Positions 1 to 5,976 of a stretch of 8,681 nucleotides of DNA are shown in pieces. Each line of letters begins with the position of its first letter. The first letter of the stretch is position 1. The notes under the pieces were generated by a model, which searched no databases, was not told the origin of the DNA, and saw only the letters and a list, made by a program, of their open reading frames with translations. This DNA is from an uncultured Gemmatimonadota bacterium (GTDB lineage Bacteria; Gemmatimonadota; Gemmatimonadetes; Gemmatimonadales; Gemmatimonadaceae). The DNA is taken from the NCBI GenBank assembly GCA_946887155.1, contig CAMPKM010000096.1:1-8681 (forward strand). Direction: 5' to 3'. Made by a program: the position numbers and the translations under genes.

Positions 1-2
1 AG

Positions 3-1175
3 CCGGCTACGGAGCGGCCCTGGCGCTGGCCGGTCATGGCCGCGAAGTGGCTCGGCGTCTACGCGCCGCGGTTTTCCATCGTATTCGGTCCCGCGCTGTG
101 GCGCCGGCGGTTCGGGGAAACCGAATACGTGCTCGCGGCGCTGCCGTTAGGCGGGTTCGTCCGGATGGCGTCGCGCGAGGACGAGGCTACGGCATTCCTC
201 GAAGGCGGGAGTGAAGAGCAGAAGCTGCCGGCGGTAGGCGCGAGTTCGTCGCCGACGGTGACGGGAGAACCGCATGCGGTGGAATCGACGCCGAAAGATT
301 GGGACCCGGATGCCATGGTTCCCTTCGGCCCGAAACCGGTACCGGCGGATCGCTGGTTCGAGTCGAAGCCGCTCTGGGGACGCCTGATCATCATGCTCGC
401 CGGCGTCACGATGAATGTCGTCCTGGCTCTTGTCGTTTCGACCGGGCTGTTCGCGGGCTATGGTCGCGCGTACATCCCGGCCGTGGTCGATTCGATCGTC
501 CCCGGGCGTCCCGCGGAGGCGGCCGGACTGCAGAAGGGCGACAGCATTGTGGCCGTGAACGGCCAGCCGGTCCAGCGCTGGACCCAGGTCACGGAACGCA
601 TCAGTGAGTCGGCCGGTTCGGAGCTGGCGATCGATGTGGTTCGCGGCGGGAGCCGCGTCACCGTGCGCGTGACGCCCGAGCTGAGAATGGATACGACCGA
701 CATCGGGACCACGGAGGAGGTTGGCCGGATTGGCGCCGCCTCCACGACGAACATCGCGCGGGAATCGATGTCTCTCGGTGAATCGGCCGTGGCCGGCTGG
801 CACGCGACCTGGAACATGGGTGGTGCCGTGGTCCGTGTCGTGAAAGGCCTGTTCAGCGGCCAGGTCAGCGTCTCGCAGCTCGGCGGGCCGATCACAATCG
901 GCCGGGTGTCGGTCGAAGCGGCGAAGTCGGGGCTCGAGTCACTCTGGTCACTGATTGCGTTCCTGAGCATCAACGTGGCCGTCCTCAACCTGCTTCCGAT
1001 ACCGATTCTCGATGGCGGCCAGGTCCTGATGAACGTTGCCGAGGGGATCAAGGGAAGTGCGTTCAGCGCGCGCACGCGCGAGTACATCATGCGCGTTGGC
1101 CTGGTGGCGATCGCACTCCTCTTCGCGCTGGTGATGTTCAACGACGTGAAGGGGCTGATCGGGATTTTCCGGTGA
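3..1175 (+). CDS. rseP: RseP/RasP-type site-2 intramembrane zinc metalloprotease (M50), 5'-partial
   Basis: Membrane-embedded protease of the site-2 family, which cuts transmembrane substrates such as anti-sigma factors or signal-peptide remnants. The frame is open to the left edge, so the true start lies outside; residues below count from the in-frame ATG at 36. Seen: the FSIVFGP segment (13-19), LPLGGFVRMAS (36-46), and a long polar linker (about 50-107). A membrane segment follows (117-139), with N127 in an AGVTMN motif where AGPxxN is usual. There is a single PDZ domain (about 148-215), then a membrane segment ending in NLLPIPILDGG (318-328), whose D326 is the family's third zinc ligand, and a last membrane segment (354-368). 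One PDZ resembles the RasP type; E. coli RseP has two. The HExxH motif expected immediately before AAKWLGV is not visible in the 35 bases available (see findings). The stop overlaps the next gene by GTGA. Family assignment is secure; the active state of this copy is not. Confidence 0.93.
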   Translation, partial: PATERPWRWPVMAAKWLGVYAPRFSIVFGPALWRRRFGETEYVLAALPLGGFVRMASREDEATAFLEGGSEEQKLPAVGASSSPTVTGEPHAVESTPKDWDPDAMVPFGPKPVPADRWFESKPLWGRLIIMLAGVTMNVVLALVVSTGLFAGYGRAYIPAVVDSIVPGRPAEAAGLQKGDSIVAVNGQPVQRWTQVTERISESAGSELAIDVVRGGSRVTVRVTPELRMDTTDIGTTEEVGRIGAASTTNIARESMSLGESAVAGWHATWNMGGAVVRVVKGLFSGQVSVSQLGGPITIGRVSVEAAKSGLESLWSLIAFLSINVAVLNLLPIPILDGGQVLMNVAEGIKGSAFSARTREYIMRVGLVAIALLFALVMFNDVKGLIGIFR

Positions 1176-1582
1176 GGAGTGCCGGCCGGGTGCTGAGAGC
1201 CTGGAGCTGGAGCTGTGTGCTCGGACTGGGGCTGGTGCTGGGAAGTGGGACGGCTCAGGCTCAATTTCGCGGCATACGGTTCGAGATCACGCAGGTCGGA
1301 GACACGACCTTCCGTTTTCCGCGTGGGAACGCGGGGTGGATAAAGCCCGAGATGACAGGCATCGCGGTAGATCCACGCCGGCGCGATATACTGGTCGCGG
1401 AATTCCGTGTAGTGCGCGTGGATTCGGGCCTGGTTACGGCGCTGATTACCGGTCAGACGACGCGCGTCGCCACCGAACACATCGCGGTCATGCCGGAACC
1501 GCCCAAGCCCTGGTACAAGGGCATCACGTTCTGGGGCGGCACGGTTTTCGGCTTCGTTATCGGGGCGCTGATTTCGCGTTAG
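1172..1582 (+). CDS. Small exported protein with C-terminal membrane segment, unknown function
   Basis: I do not recognise this 136-residue protein. It starts with GTG inside the GTGA that also ends the upstream protease gene, which suggests translational coupling. The N-terminus looks like a Sec signal peptide: R2/R6/R9, a hydrophobic stretch (about 14-27) and a probable cleavage site after AQA at residue 30. A compact, beta-rich region follows (about 31-108), with VGDTTFRF, a WIKPEMTGIAVDP turn and an ITGQTTRV strand. The pattern recalls small SH3/OB-like beta domains, but this is only an impression. A proline-rich hinge (PEPPKPW, 108-114) leads to a glycine-rich hydrophobic segment (117-134) ending in SR, probably a membrane anchor. 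Its 3' end overlaps the convergent kinase gene by 26 bases. The coding call rests on the signal peptide, the coupling and the domain-like layout. Confidence 0.8.
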   Translation: MRSAGRVLRAWSWSCVLGLGLVLGSGTAQAQFRGIRFEITQVGDTTFRFPRGNAGWIKPEMTGIAVDPRRRDILVAEFRVVRVDSGLVTALITGQTTRVATEHIAVMPEPPKPWYKGITFWGGTVFGFVIGALISR

Positions 1583-3239
1583 GCAGGGCGTCGCCCTGGG
1601 GGCAGAGCAGCGTCACGGTGGTCTTGTACGTCTGGCCGGCAAGGATCTCGATGTTGTCGTCGTAGTCGGAGCACTGGGGGGCGCCGACCCAGAGCCGGTA
1701 CTTGCCGACCTTGAATATTTTCGGTCCCTGGCCGAGTGGAGTGTCGCTCGGCCTCGGTTGTCCTTCGGGCTGCATGGCGAACCAGAATGTCCGGGGCACG
1801 CTGGTATTGCCGGAAACGCGGACCGTGATTTCGAGCAGACCGCATGGTTGCGGATTCATGGTGATCGGCGTGGTCACGCCGGCCCGCACTTGCACCACCC
1901 TGGTCAGCCGGGCGTCGGTGCAGTTTTCGAGATTCGTGGGGTACGTGGCGCGAACGCGGTATTGGCCAGGCGGGAGGCTGTCGCGGCGGGCGGTGGGACC
2001 GAACCCGGCGTCGGTGTCGTTGATCGTGACCTGCGCATCCTGGGGCACGTTGACGACGATGGAACCGAAGCGGGACGGTGTCACAGGAGGCGGGTTCTGC
2101 TTGCCGGGAACCGTGGTCTTTGGAGTGCCGGTGTCCGGCCCCGGGACGGCCGGTCCGATGACGACCGTGCTGTCGGTGGCACCAGCGGTGTCCACCGCCA
2201 GCGTGTCCGGCGGCGTGACCGTTCCCGGCCTGCCTAACGGGAGCGCCAGGATGGCGGCCACCGTCGCGACGAGCACCGTCGCCACGCCGAATGCCATCGC
2301 CAGCCGGCGGCGCGGCGCCGGCGCGGCAATCACCCCGTTGCCTGACGAGACACGCAGCGCGGAGTCGGGCGTCGAGGGCACCGTCAGCGTGTTCGCGGTC
2401 GACGGATCACGCCGCATCTGCAGGATCTGCGTGATCGTGTCGGCCAGGACCTCGCCCGTCGCGGGCCGGTCGTCGGGCGACTTCGACATGCACTGCATGA
2501 CTACCGCCTCGAACTGCGGCGACAGCGCGGGATTCACGGTCCGGGCGAGCGGCGCAGGATCCTCCACGTGCTGGCGGGCGATCTCGTACCAGTCCTCGCC
2601 TTCGAACGGCAGGCGGCCGGTGGCGGCCCGGAACAGCGTCACACCTAACGAGTAGAGGTCGGCCCGACCGTCCAGCGGCTTCGCCCGGGCCTGCTCGGGC
2701 GCAAAATACTGGGGCGTGCCCACCACCATGTTCGTGCCCGTCTGGTTCGTGTAGCCGGACAGGGCGCGGGCAATGCCGAAGTCGGCGACGACGGCGTTCC
2801 CGTGCGTGTCGAACAGGATGTTGTCGACCTTGATGTCGCGGTGGATGACACCCTCGCGATGGGCGAACCCGAGTGCGCGGGCCACGTCGACGCCGACGCG
2901 CAGCACGTAGTCCTCGGGCAGCGTCGCCGTGCTCTCGAGCCGGTTTGCCAATCCCGACGGCAGATAATCCATCACGAAAAAGACCGCGTCGTTCTCCCGG
3001 CCCACCGCGTAGATCTTGATGATGTTCGGGTGGCGGAGGCGGGCCGCTGTCGACGCCTCGCGCTTGAACCGGTCCACGACGGCCTGATCACCAGCGAATT
3101 GCGGCTTCAGGACCTTGATGGCGACCGGAATTTCCAGCTCGGGGTCGTAGCCCTTGAAGACCCACGCGAACCCCCCAGACCCGAGCAAGCTCTCGATCCG
3201 GTACTTCCCCAACGTCTGACCGAGGTAGCGTTCGGGCAC
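1557..3239 (-). CDS. Transmembrane Ser/Thr protein kinase with two extracytoplasmic PEGA-like domains
   Basis: A 560-residue Hanks-type (PknB-like) kinase. The cytoplasmic kinase domain (about 13-273) has the glycine loop GSGGFAWV (20-27), VAIK with K42, the helix-C glutamate E61, the catalytic loop HRDIKVDN (133-140, D135), DFG (153-155), a Thr-rich activation loop (about 164-175), APE (180-182) and RADLYSLG (192-199). All catalytic residues are present, so it should be active. A linker leads to one membrane segment (about 313-335), then a Pro/Thr-rich stalk (336-390). Two tandem PEGA-like beta domains follow (about 391-466 and 467-548), each with two cysteines (C440/C466 and C523/C546). The start is GTG: an in-frame TGA abuts it, so no longer start is possible, and AAAGG lies about 10 bases upstream. 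The gene diverges from rpsO and its tail overlaps the small gene. It is likely a sensor kinase for an envelope signal; the ligand and substrates cannot be read from the sequence. Confidence 0.95.
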   Translation of the reverse strand: MPERYLGQTLGKYRIESLLGSGGFAWVFKGYDPELEIPVAIKVLKPQFAGDQAVVDRFKREASTAARLRHPNIIKIYAVGRENDAVFFVMDYLPSGLANRLESTATLPEDYVLRVGVDVARALGFAHREGVIHRDIKVDNILFDTHGNAVVADFGIARALSGYTNQTGTNMVVGTPQYFAPEQARAKPLDGRADLYSLGVTLFRAATGRLPFEGEDWYEIARQHVEDPAPLARTVNPALSPQFEAVVMQCMSKSPDDRPATGEVLADTITQILQMRRDPSTANTLTVPSTPDSALRVSSGNGVIAAPAPRRRLAMAFGVATVLVATVAAILALPLGRPGTVTPPDTLAVDTAGATDSTVVIGPAVPGPDTGTPKTTVPGKQNPPPVTPSRFGSIVVNVPQDAQVTINDTDAGFGPTARRDSLPPGQYRVRATYPTNLENCTDARLTRVVQVRAGVTTPITMNPQPCGLLEITVRVSGNTSVPRTFWFAMQPEGQPRPSDTPLGQGPKIFKVGKYRLWVGAPQCSDYDDNIEILAGQTYKTTVTLLCPQGDALPNAKSAPR

Positions 3240-3251
3240 TCAGGGCACGCC

Positions 3252-3280
3252 TTTACATGGGATTAGGGAGCCAGTAAATT
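3252..3280 (+). promoter_or_regulatory. Candidate sigma70-type promoter for rpsO
   Basis: TTTACA (3252-3257, five of six matches to TTGACA) and TAAATT (3275-3280, four of six to TATAAT) are separated by exactly 17 bases. This lies in the only divergent intergenic region of the window, whose AT-richer composition stands out. Transcription would begin near 3287, giving an rpsO leader of about 50 bases. I found no comparably convincing promoter for the kinase on the other strand. This is a consensus match by eye only. Confidence 0.5.
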
Positions 3281-3324
3281 GCTGTGCTCCAAAGGACTTA
3301 GCACACACGCGACGCGGGATGCGC

Positions 3325-3328
3325 GGAG
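3325..3328 (+). promoter_or_regulatory. Ribosome binding site that sets the rpsO start
   Basis: GGAG lies 10 bases before the ATG at 3339. This supports that ATG rather than the in-frame ATG-less extension back to a TTG near 3279, which would add 20 residues with no counterpart in S15 proteins and would begin at the putative -10 box. Confidence 0.6.
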
Positions 3329-3338
3329 AATATACGTC

Positions 3339-3599
3339 ATGAGTTTTGAAAAGGCACCGACGATCGCCAAGTACCAGGCGAACGCCGAGGATACGGGATC
3401 GCCCCCGGTGCAGATTGCGCTCCTCACCGAGCGGATCAACTACCTCGCGGCTCACTTCAAGAGCCACGTCAAGGACAACCACAGCCGCCGGGGCCTGCTC
3501 AAGATGGTGGGCAAACGTCGCCGGCTGCTCACGTACCTCAAGCGCAACGACGTCGAGCGGTACCGCCAGATCATCGCCGATCTTGGCCTCCGCCACTAA
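3339..3599 (+). CDS. rpsO: 30S ribosomal protein S15
   Basis: An 86-residue primary 16S rRNA-binding protein that joins the central domain of the small subunit at the 20/21/22 three-way junction and forms an intersubunit bridge. The match to bacterial S15 runs over the whole length: [16 protein letters not shown] (18-33), the rRNA-contacting [12 protein letters not shown] (43-54), [11 protein letters not shown] (59-69) and a C-terminal ADLGLR. The E. coli protein has 89 residues, so this one is about three shorter, at the N-terminus. The start is the ATG with GGAG ten bases upstream. It is transcribed away from the kinase, with a likely own promoter at 3252-3280, and is followed by a terminator-like hairpin and then pnp, the classic rpsO-pnp order. 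S15 commonly represses its own mRNA, but I could not identify a convincing S15-binding fold in the leader. Confidence 0.97.
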   Translation: MSFEKAPTIAKYQANAEDTGSPPVQIALLTERINYLAAHFKSHVKDNHSRRGLLKMVGKRRRLLTYLKRNDVERYRQIIADLGLRH

Positions 3600-3619
3600 C
3601 ACGCATCGGGCAACGGATT

Positions 3620-3652
3620 CGCGCGGGCAGGAGCACTCGGCCCGCGCGTTTT
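3620..3652 (+). terminator. Rho-independent terminator or attenuator between rpsO and pnp
   Basis: A perfect 9-bp GC-only stem (CGCGCGGGC 3620-3628 with GCCCGCGCG 3640-3648) has an 11-base loop and is followed by TTTT (3649-3652), then GCGTTT. It starts 21 bases after the rpsO stop. The T-run is short, and no separate promoter for pnp is evident, so partial read-through is likely. E. coli has a comparable leaky terminator at the same place. Confidence 0.75.
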
Positions 3653-3658
3653 GCGTTT

Positions 3659-3689
3659 CCCGGTAGCGTCCCCTTACCCACGCTCCGGG
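3659..3689 (+). promoter_or_regulatory. Stem-loop in the pnp leader
   Basis: CCCGG(T)AGCGT (3659-3669) pairs with ACGCTCCGGG (3680-3689) as ten base pairs with one bulged T at 3664 and a 10-base pyrimidine-rich loop (3670-3679). No T-run follows, so it is not a terminator. It ends 43 bases before the pnp ATG. In E. coli an RNase III-cleaved stem-loop in the pnp leader mediates autoregulation by PNPase; this hairpin is a positional counterpart, and that role here is inference. Confidence 0.55.
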
Positions 3690-3732
3690 CGCACACCGCG
3701 TCCGCTCGCAGCGAACAGAGAGAGTCAAAAAA

Positions 3733-5976
3733 ATGCAACGCATCGAAAAAGTCTTCGCCGGACGGCGCCTCATCATCGAGACCGGGCGCATGGCGAAGCA
3801 GGCTGCCGGAAGCGCCGTCGTCACCTTCGGTGACACCATGGTCCTGGCCGCGGTCACCGTCAGCGACAAGGAAACCGCCCTCGGTTTCTTCCCCCTGCTG
3901 GTCGAATATCGCGAAAAGACCTACGCCGCCGGCAAGATTCCGGGCGGGTTCATCAAACGCGAAGGACGGCCGCACGATCACGAAATTCTCGCGGCACGCA
4001 TCATCGACCGGACGATCCGGCCGCTCTTCCCCGAAGGCTTCAAGAACGAAGTGCAGGTCTACGTCTACGTCATCTCCGGCGACCAGGAGAATGACTCGGA
4101 CGTGTTGGGGTTGATAGCGGCCTCGTATGCGTTGGCATCGAGCCGCATTCCCTGGAACGGCCCGGTCGCCTCGGTTCGTGTCGGCCGCGTCCAGGAGAAG
4201 TGGGTGTTGAACCCCACGTTCCAGCAGCTCGGCTACAGCGACATGGAAATCGTCGTTGCCGGGACGGCCGATTCGATCAACATGGTCGAAGGGGGCTGCA
4301 TCGAGGCTTCCGAAGCCGACATGCTCGAGGCGCTGACCCTCGGCCACACTGCGGTGAAGGAGATCATCGGATTCCAGCGCGAGCTGCTCAAGCTGGCCGG
4401 CTCCACTCCCAAGATGGCGTGGACGAAGACGGAGGCTCCCGCCGACCTGGTCACGCGGCTCAAGGCGGAAGCCGAGTCCAGGATCGTTGACGCGATCAAC
4501 CAGAAGGAGAAGCACACACGCATCCAGGCGGTCGAGGAGGCCAAGCGGGCCGTCTCGTCCGCGCTCGTCGCCGAGAAGCCGGAATGGGCCGGCTATGTCG
4601 GTAACCTGCTGGGCGACATCGAGTACAACGCGCTCCGGTCGCAGGTGCTCGACACCGGCAAGCGAGTCGATGGCCGGGCTCCCAACGAAGTGCGCCCGAT
4701 TTCCATCGATACCGGCGTGCTGCCGCGCGCGCACGGCTCGGCGCTCTTTACCCGCGGCCAGACGCAGGCACTCGTCGCCACGACGTTAGGCACCGCCGAC
4801 GACGTGCAGCGGCTCGATTCCATCAAGGACTCGGGCGAGGTCACCAAGACCTTCATGCTGCACTACAACTTCCCGCCCTTCTCGACGGGCGAGGTCCGGC
4901 CCATGCGCGGCACCAGCCGCCGCGAGATCGGCCATGGCAACCTGGCCGAACGGGCGCTGCAGGGTGTGCTGCCGCCGTTCGAGGAATTCCCGTACACGAT
5001 CCGCATCGTGTCGGACGTCCTCGAGTCGAACGGCTCGTCGTCCATGGCGTCGGTGTGCGGCGGTTCGCTCTCGATGTTCGACGCCGGCGTGCCGGTGCGC
5101 GCAGCCGTCGCCGGCGTGGCGATGGGCCTGATCAAGGAAGGTTCACGGTATGCCATCCTCACCGACATTCTCGGCACCGAGGATCACCTGGGTGACATGG
5201 ACTTCAAGGTCGCCGGCACGGAAGCCGGCATCACCTCGATCCAGATGGACATCAAGGTCGAGGGAATGGACCTGTCGATCCTGAAGGAGGCGCTGGCCCG
5301 GGCACGAGAGGGCCGGCTGCACATTCTGGGCGAGATGAAGAAGGCGCTGGCGGCGCCACGGCCGGAACTCTCGCCGTACGCGCCACGCATCGTCACGATG
5401 CAGATCAATCCCGAGAAGATCGGCGACCTCATCGGACCGAAGGGGAAGACCATCCGCGGCATCCAGGAAGAGACGGGCGCCGAACTCACGGTCGACGACT
5501 CCGGCACGGTGACCATTGCGGCCGTCGGTGGCGAAGCGATGGAACGGGCTCGCCAGATGGTTGCCGCAATTACCGCCGAGCCCGAGGTTGGCGCGGTGTA
5601 CGAAGGCACGGTCAAGAGCACGACCGCATTCGGCGCGTTCATCGAGATCATGCCGGGTACCGAGGCGTTGCTGCACATCTCCGAGATGCGGCACCAGCGC
5701 ACGGAAAAGACCGAAGACGTCGTGAAGAAGGGTGATCAGGTGAAGGTGAAGCTCATCGACCGCGACGAGCGCGGGCGCCTGCGACTCTCCATGAAGGCGC
5801 TCGTTCCGAAGCCGGAAGCGCCGGCGGGTACGAGCGAGCCGGTGGCGGGCGGCGACAGCGAACCAGCCGCCGACGGTAACAGTGAACCCACCGGTGAGCG
5901 TGAGAACGGTGGTCAGCGCGAGCGTTCACGCAGCGGCGGTCGTCCGCGGCGCGGTGGAGGACGTGGCAGGGAGTGA
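3733..5976 (+). CDS. pnp: Polyribonucleotide nucleotidyltransferase (PNPase)
   Basis: Trimeric 3'-5' phosphorolytic exoribonuclease (RNA + Pi to NDPs), central to mRNA decay. Seen in order in 747 residues: a first RNase PH-like domain (about 8-140, with FFPLLVEYREK and GRPHDHEILAARIIDR), the helical linker domain (about 210-300), and a second, catalytic RNase PH domain (about 311-540). The catalytic domain has FMLHYNFPPFSTGE (374-387), GTSRREIGHG (393-402), the phosphate-binding SNGSSSMAS (432-440) and EDHLGDMDF, whose D484 and D490 match E. coli D486/D492. A KH domain (about 552-612, GPKG 568-571) and an S1 domain (about 619-690) follow. The tail (about 697-747) has three SEP repeats and then an Arg/Gly-rich end. 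The ATG follows a purine-rich AGAGAGAG about 10 bases upstream. The stop overlaps the next start by GTGA. All catalytic and RNA-binding parts are intact. Autoregulation through the leader hairpins is plausible. Confidence 0.98.
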   Translation: MQRIEKVFAGRRLIIETGRMAKQAAGSAVVTFGDTMVLAAVTVSDKETALGFFPLLVEYREKTYAAGKIPGGFIKREGRPHDHEILAARIIDRTIRPLFPEGFKNEVQVYVYVISGDQENDSDVLGLIAASYALASSRIPWNGPVASVRVGRVQEKWVLNPTFQQLGYSDMEIVVAGTADSINMVEGGCIEASEADMLEALTLGHTAVKEIIGFQRELLKLAGSTPKMAWTKTEAPADLVTRLKAEAESRIVDAINQKEKHTRIQAVEEAKRAVSSALVAEKPEWAGYVGNLLGDIEYNALRSQVLDTGKRVDGRAPNEVRPISIDTGVLPRAHGSALFTRGQTQALVATTLGTADDVQRLDSIKDSGEVTKTFMLHYNFPPFSTGEVRPMRGTSRREIGHGNLAERALQGVLPPFEEFPYTIRIVSDVLESNGSSSMASVCGGSLSMFDAGVPVRAAVAGVAMGLIKEGSRYAILTDILGTEDHLGDMDFKVAGTEAGITSIQMDIKVEGMDLSILKEALARAREGRLHILGEMKKALAAPRPELSPYAPRIVTMQINPEKIGDLIGPKGKTIRGIQEETGAELTVDDSGTVTIAAVGGEAMERARQMVAAITAEPEVGAVYEGTVKSTTAFGAFIEIMPGTEALLHISEMRHQRTEKTEDVVKKGDQVKVKLIDRDERGRLRLSMKALVPKPEAPAGTSEPVAGGDSEPAADGNSEPTGERENGGQRERSRSGGRPRRGGGRGRE
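5833..5904 (+). repeat. Three degenerate 24-base repeats in the pnp tail
   Basis: Three consecutive 8-residue units, SEPVAGGD, SEPAADGN and SEPTGERE (residues 701-724), are encoded by 24-base units. Only the SEP core is strictly kept and its codons differ between units, so this is either an old duplication or composition-driven. It forms the acidic part of a disordered tail that ends in an Arg/Gly-rich stretch. Confidence 0.6.
5969..5973 (+). promoter_or_regulatory. Shine-Dalgarno site relevant to the M16 start
   Basis: GGGAG lies 8 bases before an in-frame GTG at 5982, an ideal distance. The upstream GTG at 5973, inside the pnp stop overlap, instead has GGAGGA (5956-5961) 11 bases before it. 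Both starts are possible and differ by three residues. Confidence 0.45.

Noticed and set aside
458..1480. Minus-strand open frame (340 residues) across the protease and small gene
   Set aside because: It crosses two supported coding regions in antisense and has no family resemblance.
1584..1598. Hairpin CAGGGC-GTC-GCCCTG as a terminator for the small gene or kinase
   Set aside because: Only six base pairs with a 3-base loop, no T-run on either strand, and it lies within the kinase coding region.
3331..3336. TATACG as a -10 box
   Set aside because: It sits between the ribosome binding site and the rpsO ATG, so transcription from it would start inside the gene, and no matching -35 box was seen.
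3279..3338. N-terminal extension of S15 by 20 residues
   Set aside because: The extension has no counterpart in S15, would begin in the predicted promoter -10 box, and the ATG at 3339 has its own ribosome binding site.
3240..3338. Promoter for the kinase on the minus strand
   Set aside because: TTGGAG and TAATCC can be picked out but are about 21 bases apart and poor matches, so I do not report them as a feature.
3571..4734. Long minus-strand open frame (387 residues) antisense to pnp
   Set aside because: It lies opposite the conserved pnp catalytic and linker domains. Its composition (Arg/Asp/Gly/Leu-rich) is that of a high-GC shadow frame and it shows no recognisable motif.
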